A stretch of DNA of 59,189 nt from an uncultured Acidimicrobiales bacterium (GCA_937930695.1 CALHCB010000006.1:1-59189); one strand, 5' to 3'; positions 18,489 through 26,737 are shown, counted from the stretch's first letter. The notes: generated by a model not told the origin, from the sequence alone. Translations and numbers: made by a program.

Positions 18489-19364
18489 TCAGCTCTCGTT
18501 TGGGACGACATCGAGACCGATGTCGAGCACAGGGGCAGAGTTGGTGAGCGAGCCGGACGAGATCAGATCGACGCCGGTACCGGCGTAGGCATCCAGCTCA
18601 TCCAACGTGATACCACCTGATGCTTCGAGAAGTGCTCGCTTTTGATTGGTCTCAGTGGCCCACGCATCGGCCTTGGCCACAAGGTCGACCAATTCCGGTG
18701 GAGTGAAGTTGTCGAGCAGAATGATGTCGGCCCCCGCGTTGAGCGCCTCCATCATCTGATCGGCCCGGTCGGCCTCGACGTGGACCGTTCGCCCCGGCCA
18801 CAGCTCGCGAGATCGCTGCACTGCTTCGGCGATCGAAAGCCCGATCAGGTGGTTGTCTTTCAACATGAGCCAGTCACTCAGATTGCCACGATGGTTGGCG
18901 GCGCCGCCGGCTCGGACAGCCGCCTTCTGAAGTGAGCGATAGCCAGGCGTTGTCTTTCGGGTGTCCCACACCGTGGCCCGTCCCGCAGCAACGTCAACCC
19001 ATCGGCTGGCGTTTGTAGCAATACCCGAGAGGTGGCTCAGGAAATTGAGTGCCGTCCGCTCTGCGGTCAGCATCGTGGCGAACGGACCGGTTGCGATTCC
19101 GATCACATCTCCGGGTTCGACACGCTGTCCATCTCGCACCTGCCAGTCGATCTCGAGCCGAGAATCGACCGCCTTGAACGTTTCTTCGGCACAGAGCGTG
19201 CCGGCAATCGTGCCGGACTCTCTCGAATTGAATTCAGCGGTTGCGTTGAGGTTCGGATCGAGGAGCGACGACGTGAGATCGCCGAATGGCGTGAGATCTT
19301 CCGCGAGCGCACGCTCGACCAGGAATCGGATGTCCGCAACGGGCGGGTTCAGGTCGTGGCGCAT
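18489..19364 (-). CDS. nadC: Nicotinate-nucleotide pyrophosphorylase (carboxylating)
   Basis: Quinolinate phosphoribosyltransferase, which converts quinolinate and PRPP to nicotinate mononucleotide in de novo NAD synthesis. At 291 residues it has the usual length. The N-terminal domain holds the [11 protein letters not shown] segment. The alpha/beta barrel carries the signature [10 protein letters not shown] with [11 protein letters not shown], then LMLKDNH, VHVEAD, ILLDNF and LEASGGI, all PRPP/quinolinate-site segments. Partners nadA and nadB are not in the window. It lies 22 bases after the pseudophosphatase gene and 5 bases before lysS. Confidence 0.97.
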   Translation of the reverse strand: MRHDLNPPVADIRFLVERALAEDLTPFGDLTSSLLDPNLNATAEFNSRESGTIAGTLCAEETFKAVDSRLEIDWQVRDGQRVEPGDVIGIATGPFATMLTAERTALNFLSHLSGIATNASRWVDVAAGRATVWDTRKTTPGYRSLQKAAVRAGGAANHRGNLSDWLMLKDNHLIGLSIAEAVQRSRELWPGRTVHVEADRADQMMEALNAGADIILLDNFTPPELVDLVAKADAWATETNQKRALLEASGGITLDELDAYAGTGVDLISSGSLTNSAPVLDIGLDVVPNES

Positions 19365-19386
19365 GGGAGAAAGTTGAGCGAGGCGC

Positions 19387-19908
19387 TCAGGCCTCTGCTG
19401 GGTCCTGGGTGAGCAGCTGCTCAGCCACGGTCACCATGGCGCGGCCCTCGGGCCCCATCTGACGCTCGAGGATCCGCTCGACCACCGTGATGGCTTCGAA
19501 AGCGACGGGGACGAGCCCGCTCCAGCGCAGGTAGCCCGCGAGAAGGCCAGCCATCCGATCGCTCACCTCTTCGGCGTGCATGAGAATCTTGCCATCGGTC
19601 TCGAGCAGCGAAGCGAGCTCGGGATAGATCTGACGCAACGCTGCTTCAGAGTCCACCGACGGCGGGAATGGCCAATGGCGCCATGGCACACCGAGCTCGT
19701 CGTAGCTATGCAGATTGTGGTCGGAGGGAATAAGCGAGATCACCGTGAGAAAGTTGTTCTCACGAATCCAGATGATCTCTTCCTGTCGCCGCACCTTGCG
19801 ATGGTTGACGCCGTAGCCCCCGGGGCGCTCGCAAATGGCGAGCTTGTCGTTAATCACCCACTGGAAGTGCCGCGGTGTGATGCCCTGAGCCCACTTGCCT
19901 TTCGCCAT
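19387..19908 (-). CDS. Dual-specificity-phosphatase-like protein without the catalytic cysteine
   Basis: A 173-residue soluble protein with the layout of small dual-specificity/tyrosine phosphatases (ITPRHFQWVINDKLAI, then the WRHWPFPP strand-loop). At the position of the HC-x5-R signature it reads HAEEVSDR: His111 and Arg118 are kept but the nucleophile Cys112 is Ala. The following helix (AGLLAGYLRWSG) is also phosphatase-like. It should bind a phosphate or phosphoprotein but not hydrolyse it by the usual route, so it is best called a pseudophosphatase. It sits between tilS and nadC on the same strand, 73 bases after tilS. The partner is unknown. Confidence 0.65.
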   Translation of the reverse strand: MAKGKWAQGITPRHFQWVINDKLAICERPGGYGVNHRKVRRQEEIIWIRENNFLTVISLIPSDHNLHSYDELGVPWRHWPFPPSVDSEAALRQIYPELASLLETDGKILMHAEEVSDRMAGLLAGYLRWSGLVPVAFEAITVVERILERQMGPEGRAMVTVAEQLLTQDPAEA

Positions 19909-19981
19909 TTCGTGCTTTCCTCATTCGCTCGCAGATGTGCGGGTCCGAAACGCTGCACTCAGCCTCAGAACCCAGCTCAGA

Positions 19982-20893
19982 CTAGCGACCATTCGACAGG
20001 GGCGGGTCATCGATTCGCAGGGTTCCGCCCGATCGGGACAATCTTCTGCCGCCCGAGAGCTCTGTCGCCGTGGCAGTGAGGTTGACGACAGCCAGAACCC
20101 GCTCGACTTCTGCCGTCGACGGAGGATGCCCCGACCCGTCTCGGAGCCAACGTCGCAGCGCAGCCGCCGCGACTTCTGAGGGGGCAGCGCGTAGCTCTTC
20201 ACAGCTGGAGGGGTCGATCTCTCGAGCTTCGGCATCGATTTCGTCGGTGATCATGCGGGATCGCAGCGCCGTTCGGTTCAGTAAGGGAACGAGATCGCGA
20301 TTGGCGATGTCTGCCATCAAGGGCAATAGCTCGTGGCGTATCCGGTTGCGAACGAACCGCGGGTCGAGATTGGATTCATCCATCACCGGGTCGAACCCGA
20401 AGGCATCGCAAAGCGCCATTGTCTCGCTTCGGCGGAGGTTGAGTATCGGCTTGGATGGACCTGGCCGCATCCCACTGAGTCCGGCGACCCCCGTGCCTCG
20501 CAGCAAGTTGATCAACAGCGTCTCCGCTTGATCATCTGCGGTGTGCCCGGTCAGCGCATCGGGACCGAGCACGCTTCGGCGCGCGGATCGAGCCCGAGCT
20601 TCGAGATCGCCACCGTCGGCAAGCTCCACTCGTTCGGATCGGAACGCCGCGCCCAGGGACTGTGCCACATTCGCCACAACGTCGGCCTCACGCTCTGAGT
20701 TGGGCCGCAGACCGTGGTCGATATGCACCGCAGTCGGGATTAGGCCGCTGCCGACAGCGAGGATCAGGAGCGCAACAGAGTCTGCGCCACCGGACACCGC
20801 ACAGATGACTGGTGTGCCGGGCAGAGCAAACTGGCAGCGGGGCAGGAGTTCGTCGACGAGCGATCTCTGGTCGGCCGTGAACTCGGTGGCCAT
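19982..20893 (-). CDS. tilS: tRNA(Ile)-lysidine synthase
   Basis: Modifies C34 of the CAU-anticodon tRNA-Ile to lysidine so that it reads AUA. The PP-loop SGGADS is at residues 34-39. HIDHGLRPNSEREA, TGHTADDQAETLL and the RNRIRHELLPLM segment are TilS hallmarks. At 303 residues it is the short form common in actinobacteria, lacking much of the C-terminal tRNA-clamping domain. The ATG at 20893 overlaps the stop of the metallopeptidase gene by one base (TGATG), arguing against the in-frame extension that runs back into that gene. TilS beside a DUF2342 protein is a conserved actinobacterial pair. Confidence 0.95.
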   Translation of the reverse strand: MATEFTADQRSLVDELLPRCQFALPGTPVICAVSGGADSVALLILAVGSGLIPTAVHIDHGLRPNSEREADVVANVAQSLGAAFRSERVELADGGDLEARARSARRSVLGPDALTGHTADDQAETLLINLLRGTGVAGLSGMRPGPSKPILNLRRSETMALCDAFGFDPVMDESNLDPRFVRNRIRHELLPLMADIANRDLVPLLNRTALRSRMITDEIDAEAREIDPSSCEELRAAPSEVAAAALRRWLRDGSGHPPSTAEVERVLAVVNLTATATELSGGRRLSRSGGTLRIDDPPLSNGR

Positions 20894-21990
20894 CAGCTCG
20901 GAGCGCCGACTCCCATGCGGTCGATCCACAGCTGAGGTTCGCGAATCTCGGTGATGGTGGGGAGATGCTCTGATCGTTCCCACACTCGATCGAAGAGCTC
21001 TCGTCCACCTGCAGCCTCGACGGCGTGGACGAACTTTTCGCCTTCTTCGTATTGTGCCAACTTGGCTTCGAAGCCAAGAACTCGCTGCATGATCTTTGCC
21101 GGACCAGAAGCGCCAGTCCGACGCTGGCTCATGACCCGAGCGAAGCGAGGCTGGCTCGGGATGTGCCCCTCTCCAGCTCGGTCCATCACGATGTCACCGT
21201 GGCCCTCGAGCAGGCTCATGAGGCCCGTCATCTTGTCGAGCGTGAGCTTCTGCTCGGGAGAAGCGAGAAGGTTGGAGATCCCGCCTTCCTTTAATCCGGA
21301 AGGACGGCCAGCCTTCTTGTCTTCGGCCAGCTGCTTCACCGTGTCGATCAGGCGCTTGGGATCAGGATCGATGGCGTTGAGAAGCTCGTCGACCAACGAA
21401 AGGAAGTACGGCCGCAACCACGGAACGCCCGTGAACTGTGCTCGGTGCGTGCATTCGTGGAGCGCGATCCAGAGACGAAATTCTCGAGGTGGGAACCCGT
21501 ACTTCTTCTCGAGGGAGAGCACGTTCGGCCCGACGTAGTAGACCCAGTCCTGATCTTCGGGACGCTCGTCTTCGATGATCAACAGGTCGTACTGGCCAAT
21601 GACACGACCGGACATCCAGCCCAAGAGTCCGCCAACCTCGGCTGCCGCGACCTTCGGTCCCACAGCATCAGAAATCGGAGCGATGAGCTTTCCGAAGCGG
21701 CCCGGCTCTGACTCTTCTTCTTCGAACTTGCCAAGCAGCGGCCTCATCAGGCGGTCGAAGCTGGCAATGTTTGCGTCGACCCAGCCGGCTCGGTCGGTGA
21801 CCTTGGCCTTGGCTGAACCGTTCAGTGAGGGCAAGCCCGTTTCGGCCTCCACAAGCTTTTCAGCGATCGCCGTCAGCTCGAGCAGATCGGGTTCAAGCGA
21901 ATCGACGAGATACGAGTCGGTGAACGGCTCAGAACCAGCGACCCGAGCTGCAATGCGGCGAGACAGGTCCCAATCGACCGTGAGTCCCAT
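20893..21990 (-). CDS. DUF2342 zincin-like metallopeptidase
   Basis: A 365-residue protein of the actinobacterial family often labelled F420-biosynthesis-associated or zinc-dependent peptidase. Its HExxH motif is HECTH at residues 178-182, inside a helix (LWIALHECTHRAQF), and the downstream LLEGHGDIVMDR segment supplies a likely further metal ligand. No signal peptide is visible, so it should be cytoplasmic. The substrate is unknown in the family. It begins directly after the stop of a 42-codon membrane-protein gene and its stop overlaps tilS. The link to F420 is by name only; nothing here supports it. Confidence 0.85.
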   Translation of the reverse strand: MGLTVDWDLSRRIAARVAGSEPFTDSYLVDSLEPDLLELTAIAEKLVEAETGLPSLNGSAKAKVTDRAGWVDANIASFDRLMRPLLGKFEEEESEPGRFGKLIAPISDAVGPKVAAAEVGGLLGWMSGRVIGQYDLLIIEDERPEDQDWVYYVGPNVLSLEKKYGFPPREFRLWIALHECTHRAQFTGVPWLRPYFLSLVDELLNAIDPDPKRLIDTVKQLAEDKKAGRPSGLKEGGISNLLASPEQKLTLDKMTGLMSLLEGHGDIVMDRAGEGHIPSQPRFARVMSQRRTGASGPAKIMQRVLGFEAKLAQYEEGEKFVHAVEAAGGRELFDRVWERSEHLPTITEIREPQLWIDRMGVGAPS

Positions 21991-22119
21991 CTAGGGCTTC
22001 CGTGGGTACTCGGGGTGCTTGACCTTCATGAGGTATCCGACGACCAGGGCGACCGTCACCCCAAAGGAGCCGATGGCCAAGAAGAAACCGATCCACCAAT
22101 GCCAGATAACTGCCAACAT
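21991..22119 (-). CDS. Small membrane protein, 42 residues
   Basis: An ATG at 22119 opens a 42-codon frame: Trp-rich N-terminus (VIWHWWIGFF), one hydrophobic helix of about 25 residues, then a basic, Pro-rich tail ending in YPRKP. The stop TAG directly abuts the ATG of the DUF2342 gene, suggesting coupled translation. TACACT (22127-22132 on the complement) lies 7 bases before the ATG with no Shine-Dalgarno, a leaderless promoter arrangement. I do not recognise the family. The case rests on a clean single-helix topology, position and promoter, so it is moderate. Confidence 0.55.
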   Translation of the reverse strand: MLAVIWHWWIGFFLAIGSFGVTVALVVGYLMKVKHPEYPRKP

Positions 22120-22169
22120 GTTCACGAGTGTACGGCCTCAGAGCCGATCCCCAGAATCAGACACAGAAT

Positions 22170-22195
22170 CAGTCAGTTGACTCAGTCAGTTGACT
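22170..22195. repeat. Tandem 13-bp duplication at the rsrA stop codon
   Basis: CAGTCAGTTGACT occurs twice head to tail (22170-22182 and 22183-22195), covering the last codons and stop of the anti-sigma gene, so a second copy of the same end lies just downstream. Probably a slippage duplication without functional effect. Confidence 0.8.
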
Positions 22196-22454
22196 CAGCA
22201 GAAAAGGATTCGAGAGCGGCCAAAACCTTGTCTCTCAGCCCCTCTGGAAGCTCAGACTGACATCCCGAGCTGACGGCTCGCTTGATCTCGTCATGAAACG
22301 AATAGGCCGACAAACACGGAGCGCATTCATCGAGGTGCCCCTGAATCAGGGTTCGACGCTCATCATCGAGTTCGCCATCAAGAAAGACATAAAGCTCTTC
22401 GACTGCCTCGAGACAGGTCGGTTCGGCGCAATCGCTGCCAGATTCTTGACTCAT
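22182..22454 (-). CDS. Zinc-binding anti-sigma factor, RsrA/RshA type
   Basis: A 90-residue regulator of the adjacent sigma factor. The ZAS motif HxxxCxxC is present (His40, Cys44, Cys47), with additional cysteines at 9, 14 and 65. In Streptomyces RsrA, zinc release on disulfide formation frees SigR; the same thiol switch is inferred here. No membrane helix, so it is cytoplasmic. It starts 32 bases after the sigR stop and is almost certainly co-transcribed. The C-terminal end lies in a tandem 13-bp duplication. Confidence 0.9.
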   Translation of the reverse strand: MSQESGSDCAEPTCLEAVEELYVFLDGELDDERRTLIQGHLDECAPCLSAYSFHDEIKRAVSSGCQSELPEGLRDKVLAALESFSAESTD

Positions 22455-22486
22455 CGGTTCGCGCTCATTGTCCTGGGCTCATCGGG

Positions 22487-23038
22487 TCAAACCAATCCTC
22501 GGGAGGCTGCGAAGTCATACAACTCCTTTTGGAGTGCTTTTCTTCCGCGATGCAACCGGCTCATCACAGTTCCAATCGGTATGTCGAGGATTTCTGCAAT
22601 CTCTTTGTAGGCAAAACCTTCGACGTCCGCGAGGAGCACGGCCATCCGATAATTCTCCGGCAGCGACTCGACGGCGGCAACGACCTCTGCTTCTGAGAAG
22701 GTTTGGAGCAACTCGTCTTCTGCGCTCTGACCGAAATTTCGTCGGTCCTGAAGCCGCTTGTAGAGATAGAAGTCTTCGAGATCATCGAGCTCGGTCTCAT
22801 CCACTCGTCGCTGTTTGGCACGGAATCGATTGATGTGGGTGTTGGTGAGGATCCGAAAAAGCCAGGCTCGGAGATTGGTCCCTGCGGTAAAACTCGCATA
22901 GGAGCGGAACGCTCGGAGGTACGTCTCCTGCACGAGATCCTCGGCGTCAGCCTGATTGCCGGTGAGTCGGCGTGCTGTGGAGAACAACGACGCCATGAAC
23001 GGCTCCGCATCTGCAACGAAGCTCGCCTGATCAGCCAC
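22487..23038 (-). CDS. sigR: ECF sigma factor, SigR/SigH type
   Basis: A group 4 (ECF12-like) sigma factor of 183 residues. Region 2 (about 18-85: DAEDLVQETYLRAF, LRAWLFRILTNTHINRFR) and region 4 (about 120-172: VESLPENYRMAVLLADVEGFAYKEIA, GTVMSRLHRGR) are both complete. Together with the zinc anti-sigma factor encoded next it should control the thiol-oxidative stress regulon, as SigR does in Streptomyces and SigH in mycobacteria. The start is a GTG. I looked for the GGGAAT/GTT promoter that SigR uses on itself and did not find it with correct spacing. Confidence 0.93.
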   Translation of the reverse strand: MADQASFVADAEPFMASLFSTARRLTGNQADAEDLVQETYLRAFRSYASFTAGTNLRAWLFRILTNTHINRFRAKQRRVDETELDDLEDFYLYKRLQDRRNFGQSAEDELLQTFSEAEVVAAVESLPENYRMAVLLADVEGFAYKEIAEILDIPIGTVMSRLHRGRKALQKELYDFAASRGLV

Positions 23039-23103
23039 CCCAAGAACCTACCTGGCTCGGTGGCTCATCGGCATTTTCCCAGCCGACCGCTCACACGGGC
23101 CGA

Positions 23104-23109
23104 TAGGAT
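23104..23109 (+). promoter_or_regulatory. -10 box of the tRNA-Thr gene
   Basis: TAGGAT lies 10 bases before the first base of the tRNA, the right distance for transcription starting just upstream of it. The -35 region is not distinctive. Confidence 0.4.
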
Positions 23110-23119
23110 TTCGGCGTCC

Positions 23120-23195
23120 GCCCGGATAGCTCAGTCGGCAGAGCGTCTCACTCGTAATGAGAAGGTCGCGAGTTCAATTCTCGCTCCGGGCTCCA
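23120..23195 (+). tRNA. tRNA-Thr (anticodon CGT)
   Basis: A complete cloverleaf with encoded CCA. The acceptor stem pairs GCCCGGA with TCCGGGC. The D-arm is AGCTCAGTCGGCAGAGC, the anticodon stem TCTCA/TGAGA encloses the loop CTCGTAA with anticodon CGT, and the T-arm contains GTTCAATTC. It reads ACG codons. The gene is monocistronic, between the divergent sigR gene and the ACT-domain gene. Confidence 0.97.
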
Positions 23196-23275
23196 CACAC
23201 TCGCCGTCGGCCCGTCATCAAGCAGTTGTGTCCTGGAAACACGCTGTTCATGACCGCTTCGTAGCGTCGTCCCCT

Positions 23276-23965
23276 GTGTCTGATCTCACGTTTCTTCTTC
23301 GGGTTTGGCTCCCGGACCGGCCAGGTGTTCTCGGTGCGGTCGCCACCCGCCTCGGGGCAGTCAAGGGCGATCTGCTCGGCATCGAGATCATCGAGCGCGG
23401 CGGTGGGGTCGTGATCGATGAGCTATTGATCCGCTTGCCGTCAATCGACCTCGTCGACTTGATGCTCAAAGAAGTTGGCCTCGTCGAGGGCGTCTCGGTG
23501 GAGGACCTCCGACCGATTGAGGAGCCCTTCAATCCCGACGTCGATGCGCTCGAGGCTGCGACAGCCATCGTTCAGCAGGCTGGGGACCCGACTCTGTCCG
23601 CTGGAGAACGTGCCGACGTTGTTTGCCGGGCCGTCCACAAAGCACTGCGATGCACGTGGGTCGCCATGATGGGGACCGATGGTCTGCTGGCGACGTGTGG
23701 CTCGCCACCAGCTGAATCGTGGCTCTCGGCCTACAGCGCTGGCTCGCTCGATGCCTTGAATCTCACCGAAGTCGCAGACGCTAGTGAGATGCCGCTCGAC
23801 GAAGGAAGCGACTCCATCGTGGTTCGACTTCCCAACGCTGGACTCTCCCTGGTTCTTGGGCGAGAGAACCTCGCCTTTCGCCACAACGATCGACGGCGGG
23901 TGGCCGCCATCGCCCGGTTGACCGATGCACTGCCGGTTCTGGCTCAGCTCCCTTCTGAAGCCTGA
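23276..23965 (+). CDS. ACT-domain protein
   Basis: A 229-residue soluble protein. Residues 5-75 form an ACT domain (LLRVWLPDRPGVLGAVATRL), the fold that binds amino acids and regulates metabolic enzymes. The remainder is a weakly GAF-like alpha/beta region that I cannot assign. The GTG at 23276 was chosen because in-frame sequence upstream runs through the tRNA gene; TAGCGT lies 8 bases before it, again a possible leaderless start. It is convergent with the SRPBCC gene and has no functional neighbours. It is probably an amino-acid-responsive regulator; the ligand is unknown. Confidence 0.7.
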   Translation: MSDLTFLLRVWLPDRPGVLGAVATRLGAVKGDLLGIEIIERGGGVVIDELLIRLPSIDLVDLMLKEVGLVEGVSVEDLRPIEEPFNPDVDALEAATAIVQQAGDPTLSAGERADVVCRAVHKALRCTWVAMMGTDGLLATCGSPPAESWLSAYSAGSLDALNLTEVADASEMPLDEGSDSIVVRLPNAGLSLVLGRENLAFRHNDRRRVAAIARLTDALPVLAQLPSEA

Positions 23966-23990
23966 GCCAGAACCCGCTGGCGCGCCCGGG

Positions 23991-24488
23991 TCAGCCGCCG
24001 ACAGATGCGGCGTGGGCAACCAGCTTGTCGATGGCCATGTTCCAACCGCCCTCTCCGGGAGAACCCGCTGGCACACCAACATGAGTCATGACCATCTTGG
24101 TCGACCCTCCTAGATCGACGAGCTCAACAATGACCTCGGTGGTGTCGGGAGAATCCTCCGGCATTCCCATCGCCTCTGGAGACAGGACGTTGCCGTCCGG
24201 GTCCGCCATGCTTTCGGTGTAGACCAGGCGCTGGTTCTCAACGACCTCTCGATACTCACCCACGAACCACATCTGCATCGGCCCACCGGGGGTTTCCATC
24301 TCCATGCAGACCTTCCGTTTACCACCGACTTGGACATCCATCTCAGCGACAGGAATGACCGCTCCCTGGGGTCCGTACCACGCCTTGAAGTGTTCGGCAT
24401 CGGTCCACATTTGCCAGATAAGTGAGACGGGAGCGTCGAGCGTCCGCTCGATCACCATTGAGCCCTCGGCCCCGTTCGTATCAGTCAT
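23991..24488 (-). CDS. SRPBCC/AHSA1-type protein
   Basis: A 165-residue START-like helix-grip protein of the AHSA1 (activator of Hsp90 homologue) group: IERTLDAPVSLIWQMWTDAEHFKAWYGP at the N-terminus and GGWNMAIDKLVAHAA at the C-terminal helix. Such proteins bind hydrophobic ligands in a central cavity; the ligand is unknown. The ATG at 24488 is preferred over one three codons upstream because AAGGA is 8 bases before it. It overlaps the end of the ArsR-type gene by 8 bases, and an ArsR regulator paired with an AHSA1 protein is a very common arrangement. Confidence 0.88.
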   Translation of the reverse strand: MTDTNGAEGSMVIERTLDAPVSLIWQMWTDAEHFKAWYGPQGAVIPVAEMDVQVGGKRKVCMEMETPGGPMQMWFVGEYREVVENQRLVYTESMADPDGNVLSPEAMGMPEDSPDTTEVIVELVDLGGSTKMVMTHVGVPAGSPGEGGWNMAIDKLVAHAASVGG

Positions 24489-24879
24489 GGTTTGCATCCT
24501 TGTTGTCAGGTTGTTGCTTGTCGGTGTGTTGCAGTTCTTGGAGATAGTCGTCCATGCGATCGAACCGGGCCTCCCAGACAGGCCGGTACTGCTCGGTCCA
24601 ACGGGACACTTCTTTCAGCGGGGTGGCCTCGAGCGTGCAGGGTCGATATTGCGCTCGCTGGCCTTGCACCACGAGACCCGCTCGCTCCAACACCTTGATG
24701 TGTCGAGAAACCGCAGGCAGTGTCATGTCGAACGGCGCGGCGAGTTCCTTGACGCTCGCTTCGCCCGCCGCGAGCCTTGCCAGCATCGCTCGACGCGTCG
24801 GGTTGGCCAGCGCCGCAAATGTTGCGCTCAGTCGCTCTTCTTGGTCATCAATCGGGGGAGACAAAGTGGCTGCCGACAC
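24481..24879 (-). CDS. ArsR-family transcriptional regulator
   Basis: A 132-residue winged-helix repressor: ALANPTRRAMLARLAAGEASVKELA, then the recognition helix in MTLPAVSRHIKVLERAGLV. It has no metal-binding Cys pair, so it is the metal-independent type that usually senses a small molecule or acts with its AHSA1 partner. It is the first gene of a two-gene operon with the SRPBCC gene. An AT-rich palindrome about 75 bases upstream is the likely operator. Confidence 0.92.
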   Translation of the reverse strand: MSAATLSPPIDDQEERLSATFAALANPTRRAMLARLAAGEASVKELAAPFDMTLPAVSRHIKVLERAGLVVQGQRAQYRPCTLEATPLKEVSRWTEQYRPVWEARFDRMDDYLQELQHTDKQQPDNKDANHD

Positions 24880-24955
24880 GAGACGGATCCTTCACGATTT
24901 GAGGCACATTTTCGAGGCACACTTTCGTCGCACCTCGAGAGCTCATCATCCATAG

Positions 24956-24971
24956 TTAACGACTTCGTTAA
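24956..24971. promoter_or_regulatory. Candidate ArsR operator
   Basis: TTAACGA and TCGTTAA flank a two-base centre in an AT-rich patch that stands out from the GC-rich surroundings, upstream of the ArsR gene. Length and symmetry fit a winged-helix dimer site. It could also serve the holB end of the neighbouring gene region, but no gene starts there. Confidence 0.5.
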
Positions 24972-25048
24972 TTAACTTACTCATAAACTACGGATCAGTC
25001 GCGACGAAGTCAAGACATTCGTTCGCCACTGATGGCCTGTTGCCTTGG

Positions 25049-26122
25049 CTACGAACCGAGCTTGAGCAACAACGCCTGGAGCAGCAACGCCTCGTTGGGG
25101 TTGCGAACGATTGCCTCGTTCGCACTCGCGATTGCCTCGAGCGAAGACATGGCCCGATCGTTCGGGCCTTGCACCAGCACATCTCGGTAGTGCCGAGACA
25201 ATGTGGCAAAACCAAACCGGAGTTCATCGGTACGCAGGCGCCGCACCTCACGCTTGTGCTTCGCAATGAGGTCAGACCGGCCTGAGCCCCGCTCCCCCGT
25301 CACCTCAACTCGGGCATCAAGTTCCTCGATTTCCAGAACCTGCTGCGCTTCGAGCGCTTCTGTTGCGCTGTCCATCGCGGCGCGAAGCTCCGTGACCGCT
25401 TCGGCAACGATCGATCCTGTGCCGTCCAGACGTGAGGGGATTTGCTGCCATAGCTCTGCTCGCATGGCCAACGCATCATCGGTGGCCAGAAGGCGAGCTC
25501 GCGCCAAGTTGCCACCGGCGGCAGACGCCGCGGCCTTGGCCCGCTTGGGACTTACTCCCTCGATCACCAACATCGTGACGATGAGCTGGGCCGACACGGC
25601 GACGAACTCAATCGTCACACAACGCGAAGCGATCGTGATGATCTCGGGCGGGACCTCTTCGGCGAGCAGCACGAAGACGGCGGAGGCTGGTGGTTCTTCG
25701 ATCACCTTCAGCAACTTGCCGATCGCGGACTCCTCAATGGCATCAACACCAACGACGGTGATGACCTTACGAGGCCCCTCGACAGGAGAAATCGTGCCGT
25801 GGCGGATGATCTGCTCCGCTTCGGTCACTCGAAGCGCAGCACCCTGCGGTTCGACAATCGTGAAGTCCGGATGCGTACCCGCCAACGCAAGTTTGCGATG
25901 ACGCTCCGCAGCTTCACCATGGGAACCTTCTGACAACAACAGACCGGCAAAGGCCTTTGCCGCCAGCTCTCGCCCGCTGCCTCGCGGACCGAGGAAGAGA
26001 TAGGCATGCACGGGGGCCTTGGCTGCGGCCTGCAACTGACTCACCGCTTGCCCCTGACCGATGACAGCCGAGAACAGGTCGTCAGAGCTGAGTCCGCTCG
26101 AGCTCTCGCCGACCAAGCTCAT
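25049..26122 (-). CDS. holB: DNA polymerase III subunit delta'
   Basis: Clamp-loader subunit of 357 residues. It has an N-terminal AAA+ domain with IGQGQAVSQL and the APVHAYLFLGPRGSGRELAA P-loop region. The P-loop Lys is replaced by Arg (GSGRE), as expected for delta', which does not hydrolyse ATP. LLKVIEEPP and the SRC motif (IASRCVTI) are clamp-loader signatures. The zinc-module cysteines are absent, as in some actinobacteria. The ATG at 26122 overlaps the tmk stop (ATGA) and is preferred to one four codons upstream. Last gene of topA-tmk-holB. Confidence 0.9.
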   Translation of the reverse strand: MSLVGESSSGLSSDDLFSAVIGQGQAVSQLQAAAKAPVHAYLFLGPRGSGRELAAKAFAGLLLSEGSHGEAAERHRKLALAGTHPDFTIVEPQGAALRVTEAEQIIRHGTISPVEGPRKVITVVGVDAIEESAIGKLLKVIEEPPASAVFVLLAEEVPPEIITIASRCVTIEFVAVSAQLIVTMLVIEGVSPKRAKAAASAAGGNLARARLLATDDALAMRAELWQQIPSRLDGTGSIVAEAVTELRAAMDSATEALEAQQVLEIEELDARVEVTGERGSGRSDLIAKHKREVRRLRTDELRFGFATLSRHYRDVLVQGPNDRAMSSLEAIASANEAIVRNPNEALLLQALLLKLGS

Positions 26123-26727
26123 GACGACTCCCATCCAAAGCGCTCAGCGAGGGCCGACCAGACCCGAGCAGAAACGTCATCGATCGAGCCATTGGCCTCG
26201 AGCACGATCCAGCGGTCAGCTTCGCTGGCAGCAAGCTCGAGGTACGTCGCCCGAACGAGATCGTGAAAGGCGTCGCCTTCTTGTTCAAGACGGTCCTGAC
26301 TGCGGCGGCCGCGAGGCCCCTGGCCTGCGGGGCAGTCGAGGAGCACCACGACGTCGGGCCACCGACCATTGACTGCCCAATCGTTGACGGCTCGCACCTC
26401 GTCGACTCCCAAGCCTCGTGCGCCTCCCTGGTAGGCAAGCGAGGAGTAGGCGGTCCGGTCCGAAACCACGTGGGTTCCCGTCGCAAGCGTCGGTTCGACC
26501 AGTTCCTCCAGATGCTGCGCCCGGTCGGCTGCCATCATCAAGGTTTCGGCTCGAGCGCCCACGGGAGCTTCGCCGACACCGAGCAGCAACTGTCGAAGCC
26601 GTGCACCAAGCTCGGTTCCCCCGGGTTCAAGCGTCAGCTTGCCCTGGATCTTCTTGGACAGAATACGAGCCTGCGTACTCTTGCCCGATCCCTCGCCGCC
26701 CTCGAATGCAATGTACAGGCCGGTCAC
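26119..26727 (-). CDS. tmk: Thymidylate kinase
   Basis: Phosphorylates dTMP to dTDP. At 202 residues it has standard length. The P-loop GGEGSGKST is at residues 10-18, the DR-Y motif is SDRTAYSSLAYQG, and the LID region is RGRRSQDRLEQEGDAF. The GTG at 26727 is used: sequence upstream in this frame is an Arg-run that is really the shadow of the Lys-rich topA tail. It starts 10 bases after the topA stop with GAGG in between, and overlaps holB by 4 bases. Confidence 0.95.
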   Translation of the reverse strand: MTGLYIAFEGGEGSGKSTQARILSKKIQGKLTLEPGGTELGARLRQLLLGVGEAPVGARAETLMMAADRAQHLEELVEPTLATGTHVVSDRTAYSSLAYQGGARGLGVDEVRAVNDWAVNGRWPDVVVLLDCPAGQGPRGRRSQDRLEQEGDAFHDLVRATYLELAASEADRWIVLEANGSIDDVSARVWSALAERFGWESS

Positions 26728-26737
26728 GCGAGGCCTC

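Noticed and set aside
23039-23119. SigR-type autoregulatory promoter upstream of sigR
   Set aside because: A GGGAA-like box is present on the minus strand, but no GTT element occurs at the required 16-19-base distance.
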